From Flavobacteriaceae bacterium (GTDB lineage: Bacteria; Bacteroidota; Bacteroidia; Flavobacteriales; Flavobacteriaceae): 64,000 nt of DNA. The position numbers and the translations under genes were made by a program. The notes beneath the pieces were generated by a model. It had not been told where the DNA came from and made no database searches. It saw only the letters and a program-made list of their open reading frames with translations. The stretch lies in contig QXZA01000024.1 in assembly GCA_009886625.1 (NCBI GenBank), positions 1 to 64,000 on the forward strand, given 5' to 3'. The stretch's first letter is position 1; each line of letters opens with the position of its first letter. Shown piece after piece: positions 1 to 8,530 of this stretch.

Positions 1-246
1 CAATTATTTGTTCCAAGAGGATTTGCCCATGGATTTATTACTTTGAGTGAGACGTCTACCTTTATGTATAAGGTAGATCAATATTATAATTTTAAGAGCG
101 AAGGGAGTATTGCTCCAGATGATCCTGCTTTAGGAATAGATTGGCAAATACCCAAACCAGAATGGATTCAATCTGAGAAAGATAAAAAGCATCCTACCCT
201 TAATGAGGCTAACCTTTTTGATTTTTACATTGACCTTTATGAATAG
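1..246 (+). CDS. rfbC: dTDP-4-dehydrorhamnose 3,5-epimerase, C-terminal part
   Basis: The reading frame is open from base 1 and ends at the stop at 244-246, so only the C-terminal 81 residues are present. The opening residues (VPRGFAHGF) are the conserved cupin-strand motif of RmlC, which epimerises C3 and C5 of dTDP-4-keto-6-deoxyglucose on the way to dTDP-L-rhamnose. The DDPALGIDWQIP segment near the end is also typical of the family. The next gene, rfbD, starts inside the stop codon region, so the genes are co-transcribed. The missing N-terminus, and probably rfbA, lie upstream of the window. Confidence 0.93.
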   Translation, partial: QLFVPRGFAHGFITLSETSTFMYKVDQYYNFKSEGSIAPDDPALGIDWQIPKPEWIQSEKDKKHPTLNEANLFDFYIDLYE

Positions 247-1114
247 TTATCTTGTAACAGGAGCAGTGGGTCAACTGGGGCAATGTTTTCAGACGGTTGC
301 TAAAGAATTTCCTGAGATTAATTTATTTTTCACTTCAAGAAATGAACTAGACATTACGCGATCGGAAACCCTTGAAAATTTATTTAGTAAAAATCCTTTT
401 GATGGCATTATCAATTGCGCTGCATACACTGTTGTGGATCAGGCGGAGAAAGAGGAAGAAAGTGCCTTTAAAATCAACAGTGAGGCACTTCAAAATCTAA
501 TTGCCTTTGCAGAGGAGAAAAAACTTTCGATCATCCATTTTTCTACAGATTACGTTTTTGATGGAAATTCTTCTGAACCCTATCAAGAGGAGGCAGAAAC
601 CAATCCGCTTGGGGTTTATGGAGCGTCAAAATTACAAGGGGAAATTCGCCTTTTAAAAACTAGCTGTAAGAACGTGTCCATCATCAGAACCTCCTGGCTA
701 TTTAGTCCTTTTGGGAAGAACTTTGTGAAAACAATAGCCCATTTGGCAAAAGAAAAAAAAGAATTAAAGGTGGTTGAAGATCAACGTGGAAGACCTACCT
801 ATGGAATCGATTTGGTACGAGCCGTCCTTTCACTGATTTCTAATAAAACAATTTATAGGTTTCCAATTTTACATTATGCCAATAAGGGGATATGTAGTTG
901 GAAAGAGTTTGCGGAAGCTATTGTAAATACATCAGGAAGTGAAACAAAAGTGCTTGGTGTTTCTTCTTCCGATTATCCCACTTTAGCAAAACGTCCAAAA
1001 TACAGTATCTTGGATACAGAACGTATAGAAAGAGAATTAAAAATTGAAATTCCACTCTGGAACGAAAGTTTAAAAAAATGCTTACAAATTTTAAAAAGTA
1101 ATGAAAGCCTTTAA
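239..1114 (+). CDS. rfbD: dTDP-4-dehydrorhamnose reductase
   Basis: This cytoplasmic NAD(P)H-dependent reductase makes dTDP-L-rhamnose, the last step of the pathway. The protein starts MNSYLVTGAVGQLGQ, a Rossmann glycine motif (TGAVGQLG), and has the SDR active-site region STDYVFDG followed by YGASKLQGE (Tyr and Lys of YxxxK). I chose the ATG at 239 rather than one 36 bases upstream because the Rossmann strand then begins at residue 3. It overlaps the rfbC stop by 8 bases, and its own end overlaps rfbB by 14 bases, which suggests translational coupling. The length of 291 residues is normal for RmlD. Confidence 0.95.
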   Translation: MNSYLVTGAVGQLGQCFQTVAKEFPEINLFFTSRNELDITRSETLENLFSKNPFDGIINCAAYTVVDQAEKEEESAFKINSEALQNLIAFAEEKKLSIIHFSTDYVFDGNSSEPYQEEAETNPLGVYGASKLQGEIRLLKTSCKNVSIIRTSWLFSPFGKNFVKTIAHLAKEKKELKVVEDQRGRPTYGIDLVRAVLSLISNKTIYRFPILHYANKGICSWKEFAEAIVNTSGSETKVLGVSSSDYPTLAKRPKYSILDTERIERELKIEIPLWNESLKKCLQILKSNESL

Positions 1115-2087
1115 AACAATTTTAATTACAGGAGGTGCAGGATTTATTGGCTCTCATTTGACACGAAGAATGCTCACTAAGTACCCTAAAGTTGAGATAG
1201 TAAATTTGGATGAGCTTACTTATGCAGGAAACTTGGATAATATAGCAGATGTAGCAACTGCCCCCAACTATACTTTTGTAAAAGGAGACATAACAGATGT
1301 CGCCTTTATAAAGAGTTTATTTGACGACTATCAATTTGATGCGGTGGTACATTTAGCAGCCGAATCTCATGTTGACAATTCCATAAAAAACCCGTTAGGA
1401 TTTGCACAAACTAATGTAATGGGAACTTTGAATTTATTGGAAGCAGCAAGAAATCATTGGAAAGATGATTTTTCTGATAAATGCTTTTATCATATTTCCA
1501 CTGATGAAGTTTTTGGAAGTTTAGGAAAAGAGGGAGCTTTTACGGAAGAGACTGCTTATGATCCTCGATCCCCTTATTCCGCTTCCAAAGCAGCATCCGA
1601 TCATTTTGTTCGTGCCTACTTTCACACTTACGATTTGCCTGTTGTCCTTTCCAATTGTTCCAACAATTATGGACCTGCACAGTACCCAGAAAAACTCATA
1701 CCATTATTTATCAAAAATATTATGAAAAACAAACCTTTACCTGTTTATGGGAAAGGTGAAAACATCCGAGATTGGTTGTATGTTGAAGACCATGCGATAG
1801 CGATTGACCTTATTTTACATCAGGGAAAAATTGGAGAAACCTACGCCATTGGGGGAAACAATGAAATTAGGAATATCGACATGGTGTACACTTTAATTGA
1901 GGTAACAGATCGCTTATTAGGACGCCCTCAGGGTACGTCACTAAAATTAATTTCTCATGTAACCGACCGTTTAGGACATGATTTTCGTTACGCGATTGAT
2001 GCTTCCAAAATCAAACGAGAATTAGGTTGGACTCCTGTAACAGCATTTGAGCAAGCTATTGAAAAAACAGTAAAGTCTTTTTTGTAA
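1101..2087 (+). CDS. rfbB: dTDP-glucose 4,6-dehydratase
   Basis: The enzyme converts dTDP-glucose to dTDP-4-keto-6-deoxyglucose using tightly bound NAD. The N-terminus carries the glycine motif TGGAGFIGSHL at about residues 10-20. The catalytic STDEVFG stretch lies near residue 135, and YSASKAASDH supplies the Tyr and Lys of the SDR active site. NNYGPAQYPEKLIP is the usual RmlB substrate-loop signature. At 328 residues it is slightly shorter than the E. coli enzyme but complete. The order C-D-B differs from the common B-D-A-C order. The product probably feeds O-antigen or exopolysaccharide rhamnosylation. Confidence 0.95.
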   Translation: MKAFKTILITGGAGFIGSHLTRRMLTKYPKVEIVNLDELTYAGNLDNIADVATAPNYTFVKGDITDVAFIKSLFDDYQFDAVVHLAAESHVDNSIKNPLGFAQTNVMGTLNLLEAARNHWKDDFSDKCFYHISTDEVFGSLGKEGAFTEETAYDPRSPYSASKAASDHFVRAYFHTYDLPVVLSNCSNNYGPAQYPEKLIPLFIKNIMKNKPLPVYGKGENIRDWLYVEDHAIAIDLILHQGKIGETYAIGGNNEIRNIDMVYTLIEVTDRLLGRPQGTSLKLISHVTDRLGHDFRYAIDASKIKRELGWTPVTAFEQAIEKTVKSFL

Positions 2088-2123
2088 ATAATTTTTATCT
2101 TTAGATAAAATAAAACCCAAATT

Positions 2124-2498
2124 ATGAAAACAACCTCTATACATTTAGGAATACTATTGTTAAGACTTGGAATTGGTGTTGGGATGTTAACCCATGGCTA
2201 TGGAAAATTCATGAAAGTTTTAGCGGGAGATTTTAGTTTTGGAGACCCAATTGGTCTTGGCCCTACATTCTCTTTAATTCTCTGTACTCTTGCAGAATTT
2301 GTTGCTCCTTTGTTTTTGATTATTGGATGGAAAACCCGTTGGTTTGCCCTTTTAGCTGCCATCAATATGCTTGTTGCTTTTATCATTGCACATGATGGAG
2401 ATCCCTTTGCTAAAAAAGAAAAGGCATTTCTTTATCTAATCGCATTTATCTTCTTTTATTTTTCAGGTGCTGGAAAGTACTCATTAGATAAACACTAA
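2124..2498 (+). CDS. DoxX family integral membrane protein
   Basis: A 124-residue protein with four predicted membrane segments. The first carries LLLRLGIGVGMLTHGYGKF, the N-terminal signature of the DoxX/DUF417-like family (Arg in helix 1, then HGYGK). The middle contains ILCTLAEFVAPLFLIIGWKTR, the conserved second helix of the family. DoxX relatives sit in the inner membrane and are associated with quinone or thiosulfate oxidation and redox stress, but no specific reaction can be assigned here. It stands alone between the rhamnose operon (36 bases upstream) and rplU. Confidence 0.8.
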   Translation: MKTTSIHLGILLLRLGIGVGMLTHGYGKFMKVLAGDFSFGDPIGLGPTFSLILCTLAEFVAPLFLIIGWKTRWFALLAAINMLVAFIIAHDGDPFAKKEKAFLYLIAFIFFYFSGAGKYSLDKH

Positions 2499-2512
2499 GC
2501 GATCTAAGAGCA

Positions 2513-2543
2513 TTGTTTTTTATTAAAATTAATCCTATATTTG
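2513..2543 (+). promoter_or_regulatory. Bacteroidota promoter for rplU-rpmA
   Basis: TATATTTG at 2536-2543 matches the phylum's -7 consensus TAnnTTTG, and TTG at 2513-2515 lies 20 bases upstream at the -33 position. The rplU start codon is 22 bases downstream. This is a sequence match only. Confidence 0.7.
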
Positions 2544-2565
2544 CCGTCCATTAAAATAAACAAAA

Positions 2566-3114
2566 ATGTACGCAATTGTAGAAATAGCAGGGCAGCAATT
2601 TAAAGTTGCAAAAGACCAGAAGCTTTTCGTACACCGTTTAGCAGATAAAGAAGGAGTGAAAGTTTCTTTTGACAAAGTATACTTGCTAGATGATGGAAAA
2701 AAAGTAACTCTTGGCGCCCCGGCTATCACTGGAGCTTCTGTAGAAGCAAAAGTGATCAGTCACCTGAAGGGTGACAAAGTGATCGTTTTTAAGAAAAAAC
2801 GACGTAAAGGATACCGTGTTAAAAACGGTCACCGTCAAGCTCTTACAGAATTGGTGATTGAAAACATTCAAGCTTCTGGAGCTAAAGCGAAGAAAGAAAC
2901 AGCAGCAAAACCTGCAGCAGCTAAAGCAAAACCCGCTGAAGCAAAAGCAAAAACAGCCGCTAAACCCGCTGCAAAGAAAGCAGCACCAAAAGTAGAAGCA
3001 ACAGATTACAGCAAAATGACTGTAGCCCAATTAAAAGCAGAAGCTAAGAAAAAAGGTGTTGAAGGTATTTCTGCGATGAAAAAAGCAGATTTAATCGCAG
3101 CTTTATCTAAATAA
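2566..3114 (+). CDS. rplU: Large-subunit ribosomal protein L21 with C-terminal extension
   Basis: Residues 1 to about 103 are a complete L21: the start [14 protein letters not shown] and the RNA-binding [16 protein letters not shown] segment at about 77-91 are diagnostic. L21 binds 23S rRNA in the large subunit. The protein is 182 residues, about 80 longer than a standard L21. The extra part is a linker rich in Lys, Ala and Pro (about 106-143), then a compact segment (about 147-182) with [17 protein letters not shown] and KKADLIAAL, resembling the SAP/HeH or Rho N-terminal helix-extended-loop-helix fold. Such tails occur in flavobacterial L21. It is followed 22 bases later by rpmA. Confidence 0.95.
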   Translation: MYAIVEIAGQQFKVAKDQKLFVHRLADKEGVKVSFDKVYLLDDGKKVTLGAPAITGASVEAKVISHLKGDKVIVFKKKRRKGYRVKNGHRQALTELVIENIQASGAKAKKETAAKPAAAKAKPAEAKAKTAAKPAAKKAAPKVEATDYSKMTVAQLKAEAKKKGVEGISAMKKADLIAALSK

Positions 3115-3136
3115 ATAAATCCAAAACCATTGTATC

Positions 3137-3397
3137 ATGGCACATAAAAAAGGAGTAGGTAGTTCGAAAAACGGTAGAGAGTCACACTCGAAACGTTTAG
3201 GAGTTAAAATTTTTGGTGGTCAAGCAGCACGTGCAGGTAATATCATTATCCGTCAACGTGGGACTGCTCACAACCCAGGTGAAAATGTTTACCTTGGAAA
3301 AGACCACACCCTTCACGCTCAAGTGGACGGATTGGTTAAGTTCACCAAAAAGAAAGACAATAAATCATACGTTTCTATTGAGCCTTTCCAGGCATAG
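3137..3397 (+). CDS. rpmA: Large-subunit ribosomal protein L27
   Basis: An 86-residue protein beginning [19 protein letters not shown], the characteristic L27 N-terminus that reaches toward the peptidyl-transferase centre. [17 protein letters not shown] and [13 protein letters not shown] complete the family signature. There is no cleavable N-terminal extension of the kind found in Firmicutes. It forms a two-gene operon with rplU, as in most bacteria, and a strong terminator follows 25 bases after its stop codon. Confidence 0.97.
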   Translation: MAHKKGVGSSKNGRESHSKRLGVKIFGGQAARAGNIIIRQRGTAHNPGENVYLGKDHTLHAQVDGLVKFTKKKDNKSYVSIEPFQA

Positions 3398-3421
3398 TTA
3401 GCACCGATTTTATAATTTATT

Positions 3422-3453
3422 AAAGCCTACAGTGGAAACTGTAGGCTTTTTTT
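3422..3453 (+). terminator. Intrinsic terminator of rplU-rpmA
   Basis: A perfect 12-base stem (AAAGCCTACAGT at 3422-3433 with its complement at 3438-3449) has a GGAA tetraloop and continues into a run of T residues. It ends the ribosomal protein operon. Confidence 0.92.
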
Positions 3454-3515
3454 ATGGAAAAGTCTGAGAGTATTTATGGTTCTGATAAAGTAAAACCAAC
3501 AAAACTTAATGGAAT

Positions 3516-3540
3516 AAAAAAAGCCGGATAAAATCCGGCT
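3516..3540 (-). terminator. Intrinsic terminator of ahcY
   Basis: AGCCGGAT at 3522-3529 pairs with ATCCGGCT at 3533-3540 around a 3-base loop. On the minus strand a run of T residues (3521-3516) follows, so this is the end of the ahcY transcript. Confidence 0.9.
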
Positions 3541-3563
3541 CAGAGTTTTTAAAGAAATGAGTT

Positions 3564-4883
3564 CTAGTATCTGTAGTATTCTGGCTTGAATGGACCTTTC
3601 ACAGTAACACCAATGTACTCAGCTTGCTCTTCAGAGAGAGATTCTAATTCAACCCCTAAATGATCTAAATGTAGTGCAGCAACTTTCTCATCTAAATGTT
3701 TTGGGAGCATATATACATTATTTTCATATTTATCTGAGTGTAACCATAATTCAAGTTGTGCTAGCGTTTGATTGGTAAAAGAATTACTCATTACAAAACT
3801 TGGATGTCCCGTGGCACAACCTAAGTTAACCAATCTTCCCTCGGCTAAAACAATAATCTGTTTGTTATCCTCTAATGTGTATAAATCTACTTGAGGTTTA
3901 ATTTCAGATTTTGATCCACCATAGTTATCATTTAACCAGGCCATATCAATTTCATTATCAAAGTGACCGATATTACAAACGATGGCTTTGTCTTTCAACG
4001 CAAGGAAAGATTCTTTTTTGAGGATATCTTTATTTCCTGTAGCAGTACAAACAATATCAGCAGTACTAATTACATTAGATAATTTTTTTACTTCAAACCC
4101 ATCCATAGCCGCTTGTAATGCACAAATAGGATCAATTTCAGTTACGGTTACAATGGCGCCTGCTCCTTTGAATGAGGCAGCCGTTCCTTTTCCAACATCA
4201 CCATAGCCACATACCACAACACGTTTTCCAGCAAGCATCACATCCGTAGCGCGACGTATAGCATCAACAGCACTTTCTTTACATCCGTATTTGTTGTCAA
4301 ATTTAGACTTGGTTACAGAATCGTTTACATTAATGGCAGGCATTGGTAGCGTTCCATTTTTGACGCGCTCATACAAACGATGAACCCCTGTAGTGGTTTC
4401 TTCAGAAAGTCCTTTAATACCTTCAACCATTTCTGGGAAACGGTCTAATACCATATTGGTTAAATCACCTCCATCGTCTAAAATCATATTTAGAGGTTCT
4501 TTATTTTCTCCGAAATAGAGTGTTTGTTCGATACACCAATCAAACTCTTCTTCGTTCATTCCTTTCCACGCATAGACTGGAATTCCAGCGGCAGCAATCG
4601 CTGCTGCTGCATGATCTTGTGTTGAAAAAATATTACAAGAGCTCCATGTAACGTCTGCACCTAAGGCAACAAGAGTTTCAATCAGGACAGCAGTCTGAAT
4701 AGTCATGTGCAAACAGCCTGCAATACGAGCCCCTTTGAGGGGTTGTGAAGGACCGTACTCTTCTCTTAAAGACATTAGACCTGGCATTTCTTTTTCGGCT
4801 AATAAAATTTCTTTTCGCCCCCATTCTGCTAGGGTTATGTCTTTTACTTTATAAGACAATGTAGATGTTGTATTCGATTCCAT
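3564..4883 (-). CDS. ahcY: S-adenosylhomocysteine hydrolase
   Basis: This NAD-dependent cytoplasmic enzyme splits S-adenosylhomocysteine into adenosine and homocysteine, recycling the by-product of methylations. The NAD-binding motif [14 protein letters not shown], the upstream [13 protein letters not shown] active-site segment and the C-terminal [10 protein letters not shown] ending are all typical. I chose the ATG at 4883 (439 residues, MESNTTS start). The ATG 36 bases further upstream lies inside the predicted promoter. The gene stands alone, divergent from the phosphopantetheinyl transferase gene, between its own promoter and terminator. Confidence 0.96.
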   Translation of the reverse strand: MESNTTSTLSYKVKDITLAEWGRKEILLAEKEMPGLMSLREEYGPSQPLKGARIAGCLHMTIQTAVLIETLVALGADVTWSSCNIFSTQDHAAAAIAAAGIPVYAWKGMNEEEFDWCIEQTLYFGENKEPLNMILDDGGDLTNMVLDRFPEMVEGIKGLSEETTTGVHRLYERVKNGTLPMPAINVNDSVTKSKFDNKYGCKESAVDAIRRATDVMLAGKRVVVCGYGDVGKGTAASFKGAGAIVTVTEIDPICALQAAMDGFEVKKLSNVISTADIVCTATGNKDILKKESFLALKDKAIVCNIGHFDNEIDMAWLNDNYGGSKSEIKPQVDLYTLEDNKQIIVLAEGRLVNLGCATGHPSFVMSNSFTNQTLAQLELWLHSDKYENNVYMLPKHLDEKVAALHLDHLGVELESLSEEQAEYIGVTVKGPFKPEYYRY

Positions 4884-4908
4884 AATTGTACCTTTGTTAT
4901 TTTGAACG

Positions 4909-4939
4909 CAAAAGTACAACCTTTCTAAGCAAAATCAAA
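4909..4939 (-). promoter_or_regulatory. Promoter of ahcY
   Basis: Read on the minus strand, TTTG (4939-4936), 19 bases, then TACTTTTG (4916-4909) matches the Bacteroidota TTTG-N19-TAnnTTTG consensus. The -33 element overlaps the ATG of the divergent gene at 4939. The resulting leader would be only about 20 bases, too short for a SAH or SAM riboswitch. Confidence 0.75.
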
Positions 4940-5568
4940 TGCCTATAAGCCATAGAGAGACTATTGGGAACCTTTTAGATTTAAGGGTTTGGGAAATCAC
5001 GGAGACAGAAGCTGAGTTAAGAAAGGGCTTAGATCTCTCCTCGGCAGCACTTGAACGACTTTCTCATCGAAAAAGTAAGGTCCATCGGAAGGGATATTTA
5101 GCAATACGTCAACTTTTGAAAATTCTTGAAATTGAACCTCAAACCCACCAATATGACCCCCAAGGTGCTCCCTTTTTAACGGATGGAAGATATCTCTCAA
5201 TATCTCACACTAAAAATATCGCAGCAGTTGTTTTATCTTCAAAACCAGTTGGAATTGATTTAGAGCATTATCAAGAAAAGATTAAGAATATAGCGCCAAG
5301 GTTTTTACATAAAGAGGAAGCAAAAGATAGTATACAGCAAACGGACATTCAATACCTCACACAAATTTGGACAGCAAAGGAGGCTCTTTATAAAGCCTAT
5401 AAAAAAGCGGGGGTACATTTTAACACGCAGTTATTAATCGCACCTTTAGATTCTTTAGCTAATAAGGGATCAGGTTCTATTTTTCACGATGAGAAAAAGT
5501 GGGAATATGAACTAGATTTCCGTTATTATAACAATTATTGTTTAACCATAGCAACACCAAAAAACTAG
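4939..5568 (+). CDS. 4'-phosphopantetheinyl transferase, Sfp type
   Basis: The enzyme transfers phosphopantetheine from CoA to a serine of acyl or peptidyl carrier proteins. The 209-residue protein has the magnesium site GIDLEHY (Asp107, Glu109) and the WTAKEALYKAY motif (Lys147, Glu148) that define the Sfp/HetI-type superfamily; SISHTKN at about 87-93 is also conserved. Which carrier protein it serves cannot be told from the window; in Flavobacteriia these enzymes often modify the fatty-acid carrier protein. The gene begins the same-strand run that continues into the thiamine-related genes, 4 bases before the next start. Confidence 0.88.
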   Translation: MPISHRETIGNLLDLRVWEITETEAELRKGLDLSSAALERLSHRKSKVHRKGYLAIRQLLKILEIEPQTHQYDPQGAPFLTDGRYLSISHTKNIAAVVLSSKPVGIDLEHYQEKIKNIAPRFLHKEEAKDSIQQTDIQYLTQIWTAKEALYKAYKKAGVHFNTQLLIAPLDSLANKGSGSIFHDEKKWEYELDFRYYNNYCLTIATPKN

Positions 5569-5572
5569 AAGC

Positions 5573-5833
5573 ATGAAACTCTCAGCAGAACTTACTTTAA
5601 CTCCATTGAAAGATGATTTTATTCCTACAATTAAAAGCTTTATAAAATCTATTCGTGAATCTAAATTTACGGTTTTAGAAAACCCATTAAGCACCCAGAT
5701 ATATGGCGACTTTGATGATTTAATGACTTTTTTAATTCCTGAGATTAAAGCGATTTTTGAAAAAGAAGATGCCGTTATTTTACAAATTAAACTAGTTAAA
5801 GGAGACCGTAGCCAGTATGAACCCGATTTTTGA
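5573..5833 (+). CDS. Thiamine-binding protein, MTH1187/YkoF-like
   Basis: An 86-residue cytoplasmic protein with no signal peptide. The start MKLSAELTLTPL, the central LSTQIYGDFDDLM and the C-terminal VILQIKLVKGDR match the small ferredoxin-like fold of the MTH1187/YqgV (Thiamine_BP) family, whose members bind thiamine. Placement is informative: its 3' end overlaps the PnuC-family gene by 17 bases, and a TPP-riboswitch-controlled receptor lies further along on the same strand. It could be a cytoplasmic thiamine carrier or a sensor; the sequence does not distinguish these. Confidence 0.75.
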   Translation: MKLSAELTLTPLKDDFIPTIKSFIKSIRESKFTVLENPLSTQIYGDFDDLMTFLIPEIKAIFEKEDAVILQIKLVKGDRSQYEPDF

Positions 5834-6449
5834 ATTTTTAGTTGCTCCTTATGAGAGCTATTCTATTACACATATCATTCTGGAGAGTGTTGGTGTTATT
5901 TTGGGACTAGCAAGTGTTTGGTTTGCAAAACAAGAGAATATTTTGGTGTATCCAACAGGCTTGATTTCTACTGGAATCTTTGTTTATTTATTACTACAAG
6001 CTGGTTTGATTGGAGATTTCATGATAAATGCTTACTACTTTATCATGAGTATATATGGATGGTATTTTTGGACTCGAAAGAAGGAAGGGAAAATAGAACA
6101 TCCTATAGCAAGAATGAATAAAAAAGAACAACGAGGGTGGTTTATTCTCTTTATGATCATACTACTGTTGGTTGGAGGAATTTATGTTCTATTTGACAAA
6201 TGGAAAGATTGGACAGCACCGATTGATACTTTTACCACTGCACTCTTTTTTGTAGGAATGTGGCTTATGGCTAGAAAAAAAGTAGAGCATTGGCTTTTTT
6301 GGATAGTTGGTGACCTTATTTCTGTTCCCCTTTATTTATACAAAGAATTTGGCCTAACAAGTATTCAGTATCTTATCTTTACAATTATTGCAATTTTTGG
6401 TTATGTCCAATGGAGAAAAATCTTAAACAGCAGCAATCAGATTGCTTAA
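5817..6449 (+). CDS. pnuT: PnuC-family vitamin transporter, probably thiamine (PnuT)
   Basis: A 210-residue inner-membrane protein with about seven hydrophobic segments. The family signature is clear: VWFAKQENILVYPTG near residue 38, the GDFMINAYYFIMSIYGWYFW segment (split here by description, residues about 63-82) and a late helix with DLISVPLYLYKEFG. PnuC proteins are energy-independent carriers for nicotinamide riboside, thiamine (PnuT) or riboflavin, made one-way by phosphorylation of the substrate. Overlap with the thiamine-binding protein gene, overlap with a kinase gene (40 bases) and the nearby thiamine-regulated receptor favour thiamine. Nicotinamide riboside remains the alternative. 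Confidence 0.8.
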   Translation: MNPIFEFLVAPYESYSITHIILESVGVILGLASVWFAKQENILVYPTGLISTGIFVYLLLQAGLIGDFMINAYYFIMSIYGWYFWTRKKEGKIEHPIARMNKKEQRGWFILFMIILLLVGGIYVLFDKWKDWTAPIDTFTTALFFVGMWLMARKKVEHWLFWIVGDLISVPLYLYKEFGLTSIQYLIFTIIAIFGYVQWRKILNSSNQIA

Positions 6450-6982
6450 GGATAGTTTTGTTTGGCCCTGAATCAACAGGAAAAACAACACTTGCAAAGG
6501 CTTTGGCTACGTATTATGATAGCAGTTATGTGCCTGAATTTGCTAGAGATTATTTGCAAAAAAAAAGGGATACAACTCAAGAAGTATGTACTCTAGAAGA
6601 TCTATTAGTCATCGCTAAAGGACAGGTGGACAGTGAAAATAAAGCGCTGTCAGAAGCACAACGGTTTCTTTTTTGTGATACAAATGTTTTAGTGACTCAA
6701 GTTTGGTCAGAAACACATTTTGATGGATATTGTGATCCACAACTGAAAACTTGGGGGAGTGAATTGAAATATGATTATTATTTTTTAACACATATTGATG
6801 TTCCTTGGGAAGCAGATGACCTTAGAGATCGACCAGAACAACGAACTTCTATGCTTACTCATTTCGAAAATATTTTAAAAGAAAAGCAAGTGCCTTACAC
6901 TCACCTAAAAGGAACACATGAACAAAGAATGGAAGATGCCATTGGAATACTTGAATCTATGAATACCCAGAGAATAAAATGA
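6410..6982 (+). CDS. NadR-like P-loop kinase (vitamin kinase candidate)
   Basis: The 190-residue protein has a Walker A motif GPESTGKTT at residues 19-27, followed by FARDYLQ and DTNVLVTQVW, the pattern of the ribosylnicotinamide kinase domain of NadR (AAA_28-like). It lacks the adenylyltransferase domain of full NadR. Its start codon lies 40 bases inside the upstream pnuC-family gene, so translation is probably coupled. With PnuC it would trap the imported vitamin by phosphorylation. The substrate is nicotinamide riboside if family precedent holds, or thiamine if the genomic context does; this is unresolved. Confidence 0.8.
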   Translation: MEKNLKQQQSDCLRIVLFGPESTGKTTLAKALATYYDSSYVPEFARDYLQKKRDTTQEVCTLEDLLVIAKGQVDSENKALSEAQRFLFCDTNVLVTQVWSETHFDGYCDPQLKTWGSELKYDYYFLTHIDVPWEADDLRDRPEQRTSMLTHFENILKEKQVPYTHLKGTHEQRMEDAIGILESMNTQRIK

Positions 6983-8499
6983 TAACTACAGAAGATCAAA
7001 AAAAACTACAAGTTGAAGGCCGATCGGTTGAGTTAATTCAACGCCAATGGAATTATTTACAAAGAGGAACTCCATTACTTTCAGGAATTTTTCCGGCAAC
7101 ACTAGAGAATGAAGGCATTACTAAACTCAGCACTAAAGAGGAAGAAGAATCGCTTACTTTTTTTAATAATCAAAACGGAACCAAAAATTGGATAAAGTTT
7201 ATCCCAGCTTCTGGAGCTGCTAGTCGTATGTTTGATCCTTTTTATCAGTACTGGAATGCAAAAAAGGACCCAGATTTTAATTTTGAATCGTATTTGGAGT
7301 CTACAAAAGGAATGGCTTTAGAAAAGTTGTATAATCAATTAAAAAAACTACCTTTTTTTGCTAAGGTTCAAGCTCAAATCTCATTGGAGGAATTTAAAGA
7401 TGTAAGTACTCCCGAAGGTTTTTTTAATGCTTTTGTGGAGGTACTATTATTTGATGAACAGCTTCAACTCCCTCAGCTTCCTAAAGCGTTAATTCCTTTC
7501 TTTAATGACGAAACTGAACAAGAGTTAACTTCATTTCATGCGCAATTGGAGGAGGCTATAGCCGTAATTGATTCTAAAGGTCCTGTTCATTTACATTTTA
7601 CTATTTCAAAAGAACACAGAGATCTATTTAAAATCGCTGAAGAGCAATTTAGAACTTCGTTGCCTAAAGAAGTGAATGAATTTTTGACGGTTGAATATTC
7701 GTTTCAAAATCGATTAACAAACACTCCATATATTGATGAGAATAATGATTGGGGCAGAAATATTGAAGGCGCTATCGATTTTAGAAAAGGAGGGCATGGA
7801 GCACTTTTAGAAAACTTAAATTTACTAGAGGCAGATTGTGTTTGGGTAAAAAACATAGACAACGTTTTAGTAGGTGAGAACAATGATTCTAGTAAGCGAT
7901 GGCAAAAGATTTTAGCTGGGAAACTACTAACAATTCAGGAAGAGGCTTTTAAGCATCTACATGCTTTAGTTTCACTAAAAGAGGAGTCAAAATTAGACGA
8001 AGTTGTGAATTTTATTCGGGAGCATTTTGATTCAGAATATACCATTAAAGCAGAAACTAAGCTTAAGTATCAAGCGCTTTATGATTATCTGAATCGCCCA
8101 TTAAGAATCTGTGGGATGATTCCAAATAAAGGAGCTAAGGGGGGAGGACCATTTTGGAAAACAGAACCAAGAGGGAAAAGTTTACAAATTATTGAAGGAG
8201 TAGAATTAGATATCACAACTCCTGAACATGTTAATGCAATAGAAGGAAGTACACATTTTAATCCTGTGATTATGGTTTGTGGTATTACTGATTTTAAGGG
8301 AGAGAAATTTTCACTTTATGATTTTAGAGACGAACTACGCTTTATGGTGAGTAGTAAAACATTAGAGAATAACAAAATCAAAATCCTTGAATGGCCTGGA
8401 CTCTGGAATGGAGGAATGGCGCAGTGGAATACCATGTTTGTAGAACTCCCTTCAGACACTTTTCATCCTGTAAAAACAGTAGCAGATTTAATTCGATAA
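6979..8499 (+). CDS. DUF4301 family protein, function unknown
   Basis: A 506-residue cytoplasmic protein without signal peptide or membrane segment, which I recognise as DUF4301, a family of unknown function. Near residue 75 it has IPASGAASRMF, a glycine-poor version of the nucleotide-binding loop seen in sugar-phosphate nucleotidyltransferases (inference). Other striking blocks are GMIPNKGAKGGGPFW (about 376-390), FNPVIMVCG and a final Trp- and Gly-rich stretch, EWPGLWNGGMAQW. It overlaps the kinase gene by 4 bases and directly precedes the TPP riboswitch, so it is part of the vitamin locus. No reaction can be assigned. Confidence 0.75.
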   Translation: MITTEDQKKLQVEGRSVELIQRQWNYLQRGTPLLSGIFPATLENEGITKLSTKEEEESLTFFNNQNGTKNWIKFIPASGAASRMFDPFYQYWNAKKDPDFNFESYLESTKGMALEKLYNQLKKLPFFAKVQAQISLEEFKDVSTPEGFFNAFVEVLLFDEQLQLPQLPKALIPFFNDETEQELTSFHAQLEEAIAVIDSKGPVHLHFTISKEHRDLFKIAEEQFRTSLPKEVNEFLTVEYSFQNRLTNTPYIDENNDWGRNIEGAIDFRKGGHGALLENLNLLEADCVWVKNIDNVLVGENNDSSKRWQKILAGKLLTIQEEAFKHLHALVSLKEESKLDEVVNFIREHFDSEYTIKAETKLKYQALYDYLNRPLRICGMIPNKGAKGGGPFWKTEPRGKSLQIIEGVELDITTPEHVNAIEGSTHFNPVIMVCGITDFKGEKFSLYDFRDELRFMVSSKTLENNKIKILEWPGLWNGGMAQWNTMFVELPSDTFHPVKTVADLIR

Positions 8500-8515
8500 T
8501 CAAGAACTTTTTATA

Positions 8516-8523
8516 TATATTTG
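8516..8523 (+). promoter_or_regulatory. -7 promoter element upstream of the TPP riboswitch
   Basis: TATATTTG matches the TAnnTTTG consensus exactly and sits 8 bases before the riboswitch begins, so a transcript starting here would carry the whole aptamer. The -33 element is weak. Confidence 0.65.
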
Positions 8524-8530
8524 CCACCAA

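Noticed and set aside
2686-3030. A long Cys- and Phe-rich frame on the minus strand opposite rplU
   Set aside because: It is the complement of the Lys/Ala-rich linker of L21, which explains its odd composition. It has no signal or homologous motif.
4883-4919. A SAH or SAM riboswitch upstream of ahcY
   Set aside because: The promoter lies only about 30 bases from the start codon and the leader is too short for any known aptamer. The sequence contains no candidate helices.
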